A stretch of 64,000 nucleotides of DNA from contig NZ_CADIKF010000006.1 in assembly GCF_902859875.1 (NCBI RefSeq), forward strand, positions 62,001 through 126,000, in the 5' to 3' direction. The notes beneath the pieces were generated by a model. The model made no database searches and was not told where the DNA came from. It saw only the letters and a list, made by a program, of their open reading frames with translations. Source of the stretch: Paraburkholderia solisilvae (GTDB taxonomy: Bacteria; Pseudomonadota; Gammaproteobacteria; Burkholderiales; Burkholderiaceae). The translations under genes were made by a program, and so were the position numbers. This document shows, piece by piece, positions 36,928 to 45,237 of this stretch (within the stretch, counting starts at the first letter, position 1; the number at the start of each line of letters is the position of its first letter).

Positions 36928-37548
36928 TCATGCAACATAGCGCGCGACACTGACGAATTGACACAGACTGCCGGCGAGCACGAACAGGTGCCAGATACCA
37001 TGTCCGTGCCGGATGCGCTCGTCGTTGACGAAGAAGTAGATGCCGGCGCTATAAATGATGCCGCCGGCGACGAGCCACGCGGTGCCCGCTGCCGGCAATG
37101 CTTCGACGAGCGGGCGGATGGCGACGAGCGCGAGCCATCCCATCAATACGTACAGCACCATCGATACGCTGCGAGTGCGTCGCCCGAGCGTGAGTTCCTG
37201 CACGATGCCGAGCCCGGCCAACCCCCAGCTTACGCCGAATAGCGACCAACCCCACGGCCCGCGCAACGTAACCAGTGTAAATGGCGTGTAACTGCCGGCA
37301 ATCATCAGATAGATCGCCGCATGATCGCACTTCTGCAGCACGCTTTTGATGCGCGGCGCGCGCACGCTGTGATAGAGCGTCGAGATTGCGTACAGCACGA
37401 ACAGTATCGCGCCATAGACGCTGAAGCTGACCACTTTGTACGGATCGTCGTCGAGGGCGCCGAGCGTGACGAGCGTCGCCAGCCCCGCCGCCGCCAACAG
37501 CGCACCGACGAGGTGGGTGATGCAGTTCAGACGCTCGCCGACTGGCAC
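36928..37548 (-). CDS. PAQR/hemolysin III family membrane protein
   Basis: A 206-residue integral membrane protein with seven predicted helices. The metal-site residues of the PAQR family are present: STLYHS, LQKCDHAAIYLMIAGSYTPF and the C-terminal RHGHGIWHLFVLAGS. Bacterial members (YqfA/TrhA, 'hemolysin III') are proposed lipid hydrolases or membrane-fluidity sensors; haemolytic activity is not established for most. The start is GTG at 37548, supported by GGGAGAAG upstream. It is transcribed alone. Confidence 0.88.
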   Translation of the reverse strand: MPVGERLNCITHLVGALLAAAGLATLVTLGALDDDPYKVVSFSVYGAILFVLYAISTLYHSVRAPRIKSVLQKCDHAAIYLMIAGSYTPFTLVTLRGPWGWSLFGVSWGLAGLGIVQELTLGRRTRSVSMVLYVLMGWLALVAIRPLVEALPAAGTAWLVAGGIIYSAGIYFFVNDERIRHGHGIWHLFVLAGSLCQFVSVARYVA

Positions 37549-37686
37549 GGCGCTTCTCCCCGAACACTCAAAGCAAACAACGCTTTATGGGCCGGCCCAC
37601 GCGGGACGTACCGCATGAACCGGCAAAAAACAAAAGGCGCGGCCCGCGATTCTCCGATGGCCGCGCCCTGATACGTTCGGCTTCGC

Positions 37687-38985
37687 CTAGTCGAGCGGCG
37701 CCGAGCGCAGTTCGCTGACCTGTTGCGGCGACACCGGCGTACCGTGGTTACCCCACGACATCCGGATGTACGTCACGACCGCAGCCACTTCCTGATTCGA
37801 CAGCGCTTGTGCGAACGGCGGCATACCGTACGGCTTCTGATTGCCGCCCGTGCTCGGCGGATAACCGCCGTTCAGTACCATACGGATCGGGTTGACCGCC
37901 GACGGCATCTGAATGGACTGGTTGTTCGCCAGCGGCGGGAACGCCGGCGGCATGCCGAGGCCGTTTGTTGCGTGGCACTTCGCGCAGTTGTCAGCGTAGA
38001 TCTTCTGACCTTGCTTCAACAGTTCGCTGCCGAACTGTTCGCTGGTTTCCAGCTGCAGATGCTCAGGCGCTTCGTCCTTCTGCGGGATGGTCTTCAGGTA
38101 CGTCGACATCGCGTGGATGTCGTCGTCCGTCATGTACTGCAGGCTGTTGTGCACGACTTCGGCCATCGGGCCGAACACCGCGCCGCGCTGCGACACGCCG
38201 GTCTTCAGCAGGTCGGAGATGTCCTTGATGTCCCAGTCGCCGAGGCCCGCTTCCTTGTTCGACGTGAGCGACGGCGCGTACCAGTTCTGCAGCGGGATCA
38301 GACCGCCTGCGAACGCCGCCGAGTTCACCGGGCCGCCCATCGCGTTGATCGACGTGTGGCACATGCCGCAGTGGCCGAGGCCTTCGATCAGGTACGCGCC
38401 GCGGTTCCACTCGACCGACTTGGTCGGATCCGGCTTGTACTCGCCTTCACGGAAGAACAGCGTGCGCCAGCCGATCAGCAGGTTGCGGTTGTTGAACGGG
38501 AATTTGAGTTCGTGCGGACGGCTCGGCACGTGCACCGGCGGAACCGAACGCAGGTACGCATACATCGCGTCCGAGTCGGCGCGCGACACCTTCGTGTAGC
38601 TCGTGAACGGGAAGCCCGGATACAGCAGGCTGCCGTCCTTCGAACGGCCGGTATGCAGCGCGCGATAGAAGTCGTCCGAGGTCCACTTGCCGAGGCCGTA
38701 TTCGTCATCCGGCGTGATGTTCGGCGTGAACATCGTGCCGAACGGCGTGGCCATCGGCAGGCCGCCGGCGAATTCCTTGCCGCCGCGTACCGTGTGGCAC
38801 GCGATACAGTCGCCGGCGCGGGCGAGGTACTCGCCCTTCTTGATCAGCGCGGCCTGGTCGGCCGGCGTGGCCGCCATCGCGGCGCCGTTGTGCAGGTTGT
38901 CGCCGCCCGACCAGAGGACCGGAACGAGCGCGGCGGCCGCAACGACGACGACAGCCGAAAGGGCGAACAGGGACTTGCGTTTCAT
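37687..38985 (-). CDS. Three-haem cytochrome c (alcohol-dehydrogenase-type subunit)
   Basis: A 432-residue periplasmic protein with an N-terminal membrane anchor or signal (LFALSAVVVVAAAALVPVLW) and three covalent haem sites: CIACH (60-64), CGMCH (206-210) and CAKCH (334-338). This three-domain layout is that of the cytochrome subunit of membrane-bound alcohol, gluconate or aldehyde dehydrogenases, which pass electrons to quinone or oxidases. No dehydrogenase subunit lies next to it here. It starts 21 nt after the dihaem cytochrome gene with a GGGAGAG ribosome-binding site, so the two form an operon. Confidence 0.92.
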   Translation of the reverse strand: MKRKSLFALSAVVVVAAAALVPVLWSGGDNLHNGAAMAATPADQAALIKKGEYLARAGDCIACHTVRGGKEFAGGLPMATPFGTMFTPNITPDDEYGLGKWTSDDFYRALHTGRSKDGSLLYPGFPFTSYTKVSRADSDAMYAYLRSVPPVHVPSRPHELKFPFNNRNLLIGWRTLFFREGEYKPDPTKSVEWNRGAYLIEGLGHCGMCHTSINAMGGPVNSAAFAGGLIPLQNWYAPSLTSNKEAGLGDWDIKDISDLLKTGVSQRGAVFGPMAEVVHNSLQYMTDDDIHAMSTYLKTIPQKDEAPEHLQLETSEQFGSELLKQGQKIYADNCAKCHATNGLGMPPAFPPLANNQSIQMPSAVNPIRMVLNGGYPPSTGGNQKPYGMPPFAQALSNQEVAAVVTYIRMSWGNHGTPVSPQQVSELRSAPLD

Positions 38986-39006
38986 TTGATGGTCTCTCCC
39001 GGTGCC

Positions 39007-39738
39007 TTATTGCGGTTCGCTGCCGCAGGCAAGCGGAGTCTTCAACGAGTTGGCCGGAGCCGGCACGGGGTTTTGCGGAGCCTGCTGCGTGGACAGCCAC
39101 GCAGCGACGGCGTTCACGTCGTCATCGGTGAGACGCGTGGCGATGGTGTGCATGCAGTCGGGGTCGATCGCGTGGCGCGTGCCCGAGCGCCACGCGCCGA
39201 GCTGCGCGCTGATGTAGTCGGAGTGCAGGCCGACGAGGCCCGGGATAGCCGGTTCCATGCCGGTCAGCGCCTTGCCGTGGCAGGCCGCGCATGCGGGGAT
39301 CTGCTTCGAGGCGTCGCCGTTCAGCACGATCTGACGGCCGCGCGCGAGCGTCGAATCGGACACGGTCGGCTTGTTGGGCGTGGGGTACGGCGGGCGTTGC
39401 TGCGAGAAGTACGTGGCGATCTGATGCAGGTAGTCGTCCGAGAGATACGTGACGAGGTAGTTCATCGGCGGGTACTTGCGGCGGCCTTCGCGGAAATTCT
39501 TCAACTGGTTGTACAGGTAGTCCGCCGGTTTGCCCGCCAGACGCGGGAAGTAGTCGTTGTCGGTGCCCTGGCCATGCGTGCCGTGACATGCGGTGCAGCC
39601 CTGCACGCGCGATTCCATCGTATCCGGGGCTTTGGCTTGAGTCTGCGCTTTCGCAGCGCTATAGACGCCTGCACTGCCAATCAACAGAAGGGCGAGCAGC
39701 GGGCGGAAAATGCGTCTTGAAGACACGCGTAACTCCAT
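39007..39738 (-). CDS. Dihaem cytochrome c4-type protein
   Basis: A 243-residue periplasmic protein. After a signal peptide (RPLLALLLIGSAGVYSAAKAQ) come two cytochrome domains with CTACH (48-52) and CAACH (150-154). Typical cytochrome c4 landmarks are FPRLAGKPADYLYNQL and IPGLVGLHSDYISAQL. It should shuttle electrons to or from the three-haem cytochrome encoded 21 nt downstream. ATG 39738 begins just before the signal peptide; the 41-residue extension is unlikely. The upstream region holds a duplicated TTTGCC-N6-GGCAAA palindrome. Confidence 0.9.
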   Translation of the reverse strand: MELRVSSRRIFRPLLALLLIGSAGVYSAAKAQTQAKAPDTMESRVQGCTACHGTHGQGTDNDYFPRLAGKPADYLYNQLKNFREGRRKYPPMNYLVTYLSDDYLHQIATYFSQQRPPYPTPNKPTVSDSTLARGRQIVLNGDASKQIPACAACHGKALTGMEPAIPGLVGLHSDYISAQLGAWRSGTRHAIDPDCMHTIATRLTDDDVNAVAAWLSTQQAPQNPVPAPANSLKTPLACGSEPQ

Positions 39739-39844
39739 GAAATCGGGGACCTGACCGAGCTTCGAACTGGCTCGGTATAACGACGGAAGGGCAGCGGGCG
39801 CTGCGGCGACGCAGCATTCTATCATCGATGATTGATGATGACTA

Positions 39845-39955
39845 TTTGCCACATAGGGCAAAGTTCACGCCCCCAACCATGCTGTGCGACAGTTTGACGC
39901 ATTATTCGCAGACGTTGCTTGCCCTTTGCCGTCACCTTTGCCAGACAAGGCAAAG
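39845..39955. promoter_or_regulatory. Duplicated palindrome TTTGCC-N6-GGCAAA in the cytochrome / copD control region
   Basis: TTTGCC-ACATAG-GGCAAA occupies 39845-39862. CTTTGCC-AGACAA-GGCAAAG occupies 39936-39955, and an extra half-site TTTGCC is at 39925-39930, 12 bp before the second palindrome. All lie in the 462-nt gap between the divergent cytochrome c4 gene (start 39738) and the CopD-like gene (start 40201). The arrangement looks like a two-site operator for one dimeric regulator. The regulator is not identified. Confidence 0.65.
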
Positions 39956-40200
39956 CGCGAAGCGATCCGCCGAAGTCTCGGCAGCGCACCGCGCTTCCTT
40001 TAAGATGACGCCTTTCTTGCGGCGCCCCGCATGTTATCCGACCACGGCGCGACGTGCAGCCAGCCGCGTTCTTTCCCGCTTCCTTTCAATCCGCCTTTGA
40101 TGACCCTCTACGCTGCCGCCTGCCTGTCCGTTTGCATATGCGTTTGTCCGTCACTCCACCGCGCGGTCCTCGTGCGCGCTGCCGGTTCGTCGAGCCTCCT

Positions 40201-41130
40201 ATGACCATGAACGGACTTTGGCTCGGGCAGGTCGCGATGGCCGCGCTCATGAATGTCGCGTTTGCATTCGCGGTCGGCACGGCGCTGCTTGCCGCGTGGC
40301 TCGCGAAAGATGCGCAGACCAACGTCGCGCCGGCGCGGCCCGCATGGTTGCGCGCGCAACGGTCGATGCAGGTCGCCGCGATCGTGCTGCTGCTCGCGGA
40401 TGCAGGCTGGCTGCTGTATGCGTCGGCGACGATTGGCGGAGTGAGTCTGCCGGCCGCGCTCGGCGTCGTGCCGACCGTGCTCGCGCAGACGCACGTCGGT
40501 CATGCGTGGGCGGTCGCGTTCGGCGGCGCGGCGCTGTTGCTGCTGACGTCGCTCGCGAGTCACACCGGCATGTTGCGCAACGCGCTGTTGTGGCTCGCGG
40601 TGATCCTGATTGCGGCGGGCAAGGCGTCGCTGGGCCATGCGGCCGATGCGGGGCCCGTGTCGCCGGCGGTCGGCCTGCATACGGTGCATGTGCTGGTCGC
40701 CACGGTGTGGGGCGGGCTGGTGCTCGCGGCGGGATTCTCGGTGCTGCCGGCGCTCGGCGCGTCGGTCGCGCGCGGTGTGCTGATCCGCACGGCGGTGCAG
40801 GTGTCGAACATGTCGCTCTTTGCGGCACTGTTCGTGCTGCTGACGGGTGCGTTCAATGGGGTGCGAGGTTCCGGCGCTTCGCTTGCGGCGATCGAACAGA
40901 GCACGTGGGGCCATGTGCTGATGCTCAAGCTCGCGCTCGTCGCGCTGGCGCTTGTGCTCGGCGGGCTCAATCGCTTTTCCGCGTTGCCGAGACTACGCCG
41001 GACCGCATCGACGATGGACGCGCACACGTTTGCGAATCTGCTTCATCTGGAAGCGCTGGTGATGATCGGCGTTTTTGCCGCCGCGGCGGTGCTCGCCGAC
41101 AGCGCGCCGGCTTTTGCGACGCTGGGGTGA
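40201..41130 (+). CDS. CopD-like integral membrane protein
   Basis: A 309-residue protein with about eight hydrophobic helices, of the CopD family. Landmarks are the N-terminal MAALMNVAFAFAVGTALLAAWL, THVGHAWAVAFGGAALLLL, GLHTVHVLVATVWGGLVLAAGF (His pair in the family's conserved helix) and NLLHLEALVMIGVFAAAAVLAD. CopD proteins move copper across the inner membrane or supply it to cuproenzymes. The CopC partner is absent here. The divergent cytochromes and shared palindromes suggest linkage to respiratory metal supply. Start at ATG 40201; ATG 40207 is also possible. Confidence 0.78.
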   Translation: MTMNGLWLGQVAMAALMNVAFAFAVGTALLAAWLAKDAQTNVAPARPAWLRAQRSMQVAAIVLLLADAGWLLYASATIGGVSLPAALGVVPTVLAQTHVGHAWAVAFGGAALLLLTSLASHTGMLRNALLWLAVILIAAGKASLGHAADAGPVSPAVGLHTVHVLVATVWGGLVLAAGFSVLPALGASVARGVLIRTAVQVSNMSLFAALFVLLTGAFNGVRGSGASLAAIEQSTWGHVLMLKLALVALALVLGGLNRFSALPRLRRTASTMDAHTFANLLHLEALVMIGVFAAAAVLADSAPAFATLG

Positions 41131-41161
41131 GCGTCGAGCGGTGTCGGCCGCCGTGTTCGTA

Positions 41162-41359
41162 TCAAACGTGAACGATAGGCTCGAGGGTCACCGCATCGAA
41201 CATGCCCTGCTGAGGCTTGCCCGCGTCGTCGAGCCATTCGCAGATCAACCAGGTGCCCGGCGCGAACGCCACCGGGCCGACCCATGTGGCCGTCATCAGG
41301 CGGCCACCGGATTTCAATGTAAAGACGTCCCCAGGACGGTACGGCGTGGTATGCGGCAC
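41162..41359 (-). CDS. YodC-like (DUF2158) small protein
   Basis: A 65-residue protein of the DUF2158 group, recognised by GDVFTLKSGGRLMTATWVG followed by LICEWLDDAGKPQQGMFDAVTLEP. It is a small SH3-like beta fold of unknown function. The start codon is GTG at 41359 with GAGGAG 5 nt upstream. It is convergent with the CopD-like gene, 31 nt away. Confidence 0.78.
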   Translation of the reverse strand: MPHTTPYRPGDVFTLKSGGRLMTATWVGPVAFAPGTWLICEWLDDAGKPQQGMFDAVTLEPIVHV

Positions 41360-41414
41360 GCTCTCTCCTCATTCTTCTTTGTATCGCGTCGAAGTTGTCG
41401 CACGACCCTGAGCC

Positions 41415-41717
41415 TCATTCGAAGCCCAGCCGATGGCCCAGTATCGGCGCGCAGAACAGCGCGATCGCGCAACCCGCGGCCTTGCCTTCGAGTTCGGCGG
41501 ACGCGGCATGAGCGTTATACACGTACGTGAACAGATCGAATAGCTGTGGCAAGCAATACAGCACCCCAGCGCCGATGAAGCAACGTTCGACGATGGCAAT
41601 GCGCCAGCCGCGTTCATAGGCGAGCGCCGCGAAAATCACGCGCAGCACGCCGAATACGACAAGCGCGCCGACGGCGGCCTGCTGGCGGATCAGATAGTCC
41701 GGAATGAATTCAGTCAT
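41415..41717 (-). CDS. Small hypothetical membrane protein
   Basis: A 100-residue protein with three hydrophobic segments (AAVGALVVFGVLRVIFAALAY, IAIVERCFIGAGVLYCLPQLFDLF and GCAIALFCAPILG). I recognise no family. ATG 41717 is taken as the start because the alternative ATG at 41753 falls inside a 9-bp-arm inverted repeat that looks regulatory. It is followed at 55 nt by the DUF2158 gene on the same strand, so the two may be co-transcribed. Confidence 0.6.
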   Translation of the reverse strand: MTEFIPDYLIRQQAAVGALVVFGVLRVIFAALAYERGWRIAIVERCFIGAGVLYCLPQLFDLFTYVYNAHAASAELEGKAAGCAIALFCAPILGHRLGFE

Positions 41718-41730
41718 GATGCCCGGTCTG

Positions 41731-41756
41731 TGAATGGTCGTATCGAAGACCATTCA
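41731..41756. promoter_or_regulatory. Inverted repeat TGAATGGTC / GACCATTCA
   Basis: Perfect 9-bp arms (41731-41739 and 41748-41756) around an 8-nt spacer, 14 nt upstream of the chosen start of the small membrane protein gene. It could be an operator or a leader hairpin. Confidence 0.5.
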
Positions 41757-41944
41757 GCAAAGACCGAGCCAGATTGTTCGCGTGCTGCGCTAGCATGCCG
41801 CAAAGCGTTGCGCGGCAAGGCCCCGGCAACTCATGACGCGTGACGAAGCGCGCGTCGCAGCGCGTGCGTTACGGCCGTTACGCCAAAAATGTAACGCCGG
41901 CGAAACATCGCGCGGAAAAATGCGGACTGCGCGTTTCACCAATG

Positions 41945-41969
41945 AAAACGCCGCCTCGCGGGCGGCGTT
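41945..41969 (-). terminator. Rho-independent terminator of dgoD
   Basis: AACGCCGCC (41947-41955) pairs with GGCGGCGTT (41961-41969) around a 5-nt loop. On the minus strand the stem is followed by TTTTCATT. It lies 40 nt downstream of the dgoD stop. Confidence 0.75.
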
Positions 41970-42008
41970 CGAACAGCGTTGCTTCAGTGCGGACTCAACT
42001 TGCCGTGC

Positions 42009-43157
42009 TTACCATTCGGCGACACTGCCGTCTGTGTGGCGCCACACCGGATTGCGCCAGCGGTGGCCGACCTTCGCCATCTCGCGCACTTTCTCTTCGT
42101 TCACTTCGATGCCGAGGCCCGGGCCTTGCGGAATCGACACGTAGCCGCCTTCGTACTTGAAGACTTCCGGGTTCCTGATGTAGTCGAGCAGGTCGTTGCC
42201 CTGGTTGTAGTGAATGCCGAGGCTCTGTTCTTGAATGAACGCGTTGTAGCTGACCGCGTCGAGCTGCAGGCAGGTGGCGAGTGCGATCGGACCGAGCGGG
42301 CAGTGCAGCGCGAGCGCGACGTCGTACGCTTCGGCCATCGACGCGATCTTGCGGCATTCGGTGATGCCGCCCGCATGCGACGCGTCCGGCTGGATGATGT
42401 CGACGTAGCCGCCCGCGAGAATGTGCTTGAAGTCCCAGCGCGAATAGAGGCGCTCGCCGAGCGCGATCGGCGTGCTGGTCTGGTTCACGATATCGCGCAG
42501 CGCCTCGACGTTCTCGGACAGCACCGGCTCCTCGATAAACATCAGCTTGAACGGATCGAGTTCTTTCGCGAGCACTTTCGCCATCGGCTTGTGCACGCGG
42601 CCGTGGAAGTCGACGCCGATACCGACGTTCGGCCCGACCGCTTCACGCACGGCCCTGACGTTGTCGATCACGCCTTGAACCTTGTCGAACGTGTCGATGA
42701 TCTGCAGTTCTTCGGAGCCGTTCATCTTCACGGCCTTGAAGCCGCGCTCGACCACCGCGCGCGCGTTGTTCGCGACATCGCTCGGCCGGTCGCCGCCGAT
42801 CCACGAATAGACCTTGATTTTGTCGCGCACCTGGCCGCCGAGCAGCGTGTGCACCGGCACGCCGTGAAACTTGCCTTTGATGTCCCACAGCGCCTGGTCG
42901 ACGCCGGCGATCGCGCTCATCGAGATCGGGCCGCCGCGGTAGAAGCCGGCGCGGTACATCACCTGCCAGTGGTCTTCGATCAGGCGCGGGTCCTTGCCGA
43001 CGAGGTAGTCGGACAGCTCGTCGACCGCCGCCGCGACCGTATGCGCGCGCCCTTCGACGACCGGCTCACCCCAGCCGACGATGCCTTCGTCGGTCTCGAT
43101 CTTCACGAAGCACCAGCGCGGCGGGACGATGAAGGTTTCGATGCGGGTGATTTTCAT
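42009..43157 (-). CDS. dgoD: D-galactonate dehydratase
   Basis: DgoD dehydrates D-galactonate to 2-keto-3-deoxy-D-galactonate. The 382-residue enolase-superfamily protein has the same length as the E. coli enzyme and keeps every catalytic residue at the same number: Asp183 and His185 (VDFHGR), Glu209 (FIEEP), Glu235 (LGERLYSR) and His285 (LALHCPLGP). The ATG at 43157 has AGGAG upstream. The kinase, aldolase and transporter of the pathway are not adjacent; only a divergent GntR regulator is. Between them lie an 18-bp palindrome and a triple repeat. Confidence 0.95.
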   Translation of the reverse strand: MKITRIETFIVPPRWCFVKIETDEGIVGWGEPVVEGRAHTVAAAVDELSDYLVGKDPRLIEDHWQVMYRAGFYRGGPISMSAIAGVDQALWDIKGKFHGVPVHTLLGGQVRDKIKVYSWIGGDRPSDVANNARAVVERGFKAVKMNGSEELQIIDTFDKVQGVIDNVRAVREAVGPNVGIGVDFHGRVHKPMAKVLAKELDPFKLMFIEEPVLSENVEALRDIVNQTSTPIALGERLYSRWDFKHILAGGYVDIIQPDASHAGGITECRKIASMAEAYDVALALHCPLGPIALATCLQLDAVSYNAFIQEQSLGIHYNQGNDLLDYIRNPEVFKYEGGYVSIPQGPGLGIEVNEEKVREMAKVGHRWRNPVWRHTDGSVAEW

Positions 43158-43253
43158 GGTGCGTCTCCTGTGGGTGTGGCGGGCGAAGCCGAATCCGGGT
43201 TGCGTTGGACCGCGAAGGTCGGGGAGCCACATGCTACAACAAAATCGCGTTTA

Positions 43254-43271
43254 AATACTATTAATAGTATT
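43254..43271. promoter_or_regulatory. 18-bp perfect palindrome upstream of dgoD (GntR operator candidate)
   Basis: AATACTATTAATAGTATT is exactly self-complementary and lies 97 nt upstream of the dgoD start, in an island of A/T in GC-rich surroundings. FadR-subfamily GntR proteins bind short AT-rich palindromes of this size, so it is the best operator candidate for the adjacent regulator. Confidence 0.65.
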
Positions 43272-43322
43272 ATTTGGGACGCTCGAAGCTCGACGCTTTT
43301 AACGCGCCGCGCGAGTCCGGTT

Positions 43323-43435
43323 AACCGCCAAAGCGCTAACCCGGACTCGCGCGACATAGGACCGAAGCAGGCGCTAAAGCGCCGACTCCGGTCGACTCTC
43401 CGCACGACTCCAGCCAGGCGCCAAAGCGCCAACCC
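43323..43435. repeat. Three ~46-bp imperfect repeats in the dgoD-dgoR gap
   Basis: The core CGCYAAAGCGC recurs at 43326, 43372 and 43419, i.e. every 46-47 bp. Each copy is followed by a related AACCCGGA / GACTCCGG / AACCCCGGA element and a short GACTC or GCGAC stretch. The second core extends to the palindrome GGCGCTAAAGCGCC. The last copy ends about 20 nt before the regulator's ribosome-binding site. Confidence 0.75.
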
Positions 43436-43465
43436 CGGAGCGACGCGGCATCGAACAGGAGAACC

Positions 43466-44146
43466 ATCATCCAGCAAGATCTGCACGGCCGCGTCACCCA
43501 TCAACTGGCCACCGCCATCCTGCGCGGCGACTTCGCGCCGGAATCGATCCTGCCGCGCGAGGCCGAATTGATGGAGAGTTTCGGCGTGAGCCGCACCGTG
43601 TTGCGCGAAGCGCTGCGCACGCTGACGTCGAAAGGGCTGATCGAATCGCGGCCGCGCGTCGGCACGCGCGTGCGGCCCAGGGATGCGTGGAATCTGCTCG
43701 ACGCGGATGTACTCGACTGGTACTCGCGTGTCGCGCCGCAAGTCGATTTCGCGCTGAAACTGCAAGAGATGCGCGAGATGATCGAGCCGTATGCGGCGGG
43801 GCTCGCGGCCGCGTCGCATAACGATGTGTCGTTTGCCGCGCTCGATGACGCACACGCAGCGATGGTCGCGGCACGCAATGTCGACGAATGGGTACGCGCG
43901 GATCTCGAGTTTCATCTGAGCGTGCTTGCCGCATGCAGCAACGAATTGCTGATTCCGCTCGGCACACTGATCGAGCGCACGCTCGAAGCGCAGTTGAGGC
44001 TCAATGCGAAACGCGCCGATGTGTTCAATGCGTCGCTCGACGAACACACGGCGGTGTTCGAAGCGATCCGCGATCGCAATGCGCCGCGTGCGCGCGATGC
44101 GATGGCCGCCTTGCTCGGTGTGACGCGAGGGCGGATCGAAGCGTGA
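43466..44146 (+). CDS. dgoR: GntR/FadR-family regulator next to dgoD (DgoR-like), expected start codon reads ATC
   Basis: A GntR-type regulator of FadR layout. The winged helix is HGRVTHQLATAILRGDF...PREAELMESFGVSRTVLREAL, followed by an all-helical FCD domain with metal ligands suggested by EMREMIEPYAAG, DLEFHLSVLAACSN and DEHTAVFEAIRDRNAPRA. From 43466 it has 226 residues, close to E. coli DgoR (229). AGGAG (43457-43461) is followed, after AACC, by ATC ATC CAG where ATG would be expected. The next in-frame ATG (43568) would remove half of the winged helix. Non-canonical initiation, a start-codon mutation or a sequence error are possible. Confidence 0.8.
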   Translation: MIQQDLHGRVTHQLATAILRGDFAPESILPREAELMESFGVSRTVLREALRTLTSKGLIESRPRVGTRVRPRDAWNLLDADVLDWYSRVAPQVDFALKLQEMREMIEPYAAGLAAASHNDVSFAALDDAHAAMVAARNVDEWVRADLEFHLSVLAACSNELLIPLGTLIERTLEAQLRLNAKRADVFNASLDEHTAVFEAIRDRNAPRARDAMAALLGVTRGRIEA

Positions 44147-44170
44147 CGTAACGTCGGCGGCGACGTTCAT

Positions 44171-44225
44171 GCGATGCAATGGCGATGCCGCGGCGATGCA
44201 ACGGCGATGCAACAGCGACGCGACA
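44171..44225. repeat. 11-bp tandem repeat (GCGATGCAACG)n
   Basis: Five consecutive 11-mers: GCGATGCAATG, GCGATGCCGCG, GCGATGCAACG, GCGATGCAACA and GCGACGCGACA. They lie in the convergent gap between the dgoR-like gene and the LysR gene. Confidence 0.85.
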
Positions 44226-44301
44226 AGGCGATGAGAACGCCACGCGAAGACGATACGAATGCCACATGCCGCCGCCGCACGGCACACACGCCACCTATGC
44301 G

Positions 44302-45222
44302 CTACGCCCCCATCTCCGCCGTCAAGAAATCAACAAACACCCGCACCCGCGCCGACATCTGATGCTGCGGCGCATAAACCGCAAAGATATCCGCATCCGG
44401 CGTTCGATACTCGGGCAGCACAGCCACCAGCGCGCCGCTGTGCAAATAGTCGACGATGTCCCACTCCGCGCGCATCAGAATGCCGTGACCGTCGAGCGCC
44501 CACTTCACCGCAATCTCGCCGTCGTTGGTGGTCAGATTGCCGCGCACGCGCACCGTGGCGGTTTTCTGCGTCGCGCCGCGGCCGCTCGTCAAACGCCAGA
44601 TACCGTAACCGTCGTCGCCCTGGCGAATGCCGATGCAGTTGTGATGCACGAGATCGGCGGGTACTTTCGGCATCTTGTGCCGCTTGAAATACGCGGGGGC
44701 CGCGCACAACAGTCGCCGGTTCGGCGCGATACGACGCGCGATCACGCGCGCATCGGGCGGTTCGCCGAAACGGATGCACACGTCGTAGGTGTCGCTGCTG
44801 ATCGGCGGCGGATCCACCGATAGCTGCAACTGCACGTCCACTTCCGGAAAGCGTTGCACAAAGCGCGAGATAAGCGGCGCGACATGGCTGCGGCCGAAGC
44901 CGAGCGTCGCGTTCACGCGCAACAAGCCCCTCGGTTCGGCGCGCGCACCGCCTAACAACTGCGACAGTTCATCCATCTCGCCAAGAATGCGGCGCGCGTG
45001 CGTCAGATAGATCTCGCCTTCCGCGGTGAGACTCATGCGGCGCGTCGTGCGATTGACGAGCGCGACGCCGGCGCGCGCTTCCATCTGCGCGAGATGCTTG
45101 CTGACGGCGGCCGTGGTGATGCCCAACTCGCGCGCCGTCGCCGTGAGACTGCCGCGCCCCGCGAGCACGGAGAAAAACGCGAGGTCCGCCGGTTGTACCG
45201 AGGGTGGTGCCGAGCCGCTCAT
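44302..45222 (-). CDS. LysR-family regulator of the tartrate/malate module
   Basis: A 306-residue LysR protein divergent from the dehydrogenase gene, as TtuA/DmlR regulators are. The winged helix is DLAFFSVLAGRGSLTATARELGITTAAVSKHLAQME. The effector domain includes VNATLGFGRSHVAPLISRF and YDVCIRFGEPPDARV. Two overlapping palindromes (45238-45263) lie 15-40 nt upstream of its ATG. It is expected to activate the dehydrogenase and transporter in response to tartrate or malate; this is inferred from gene context. Confidence 0.9.
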   Translation of the reverse strand: MSGSAPPSVQPADLAFFSVLAGRGSLTATARELGITTAAVSKHLAQMEARAGVALVNRTTRRMSLTAEGEIYLTHARRILGEMDELSQLLGGARAEPRGLLRVNATLGFGRSHVAPLISRFVQRFPEVDVQLQLSVDPPPISSDTYDVCIRFGEPPDARVIARRIAPNRRLLCAAPAYFKRHKMPKVPADLVHHNCIGIRQGDDGYGIWRLTSGRGATQKTATVRVRGNLTTNDGEIAVKWALDGHGILMRAEWDIVDYLHSGALVAVLPEYRTPDADIFAVYAPQHQMSARVRVFVDFLTAEMGA

Positions 45223-45237
45223 GTTCGCCCCGGATTG

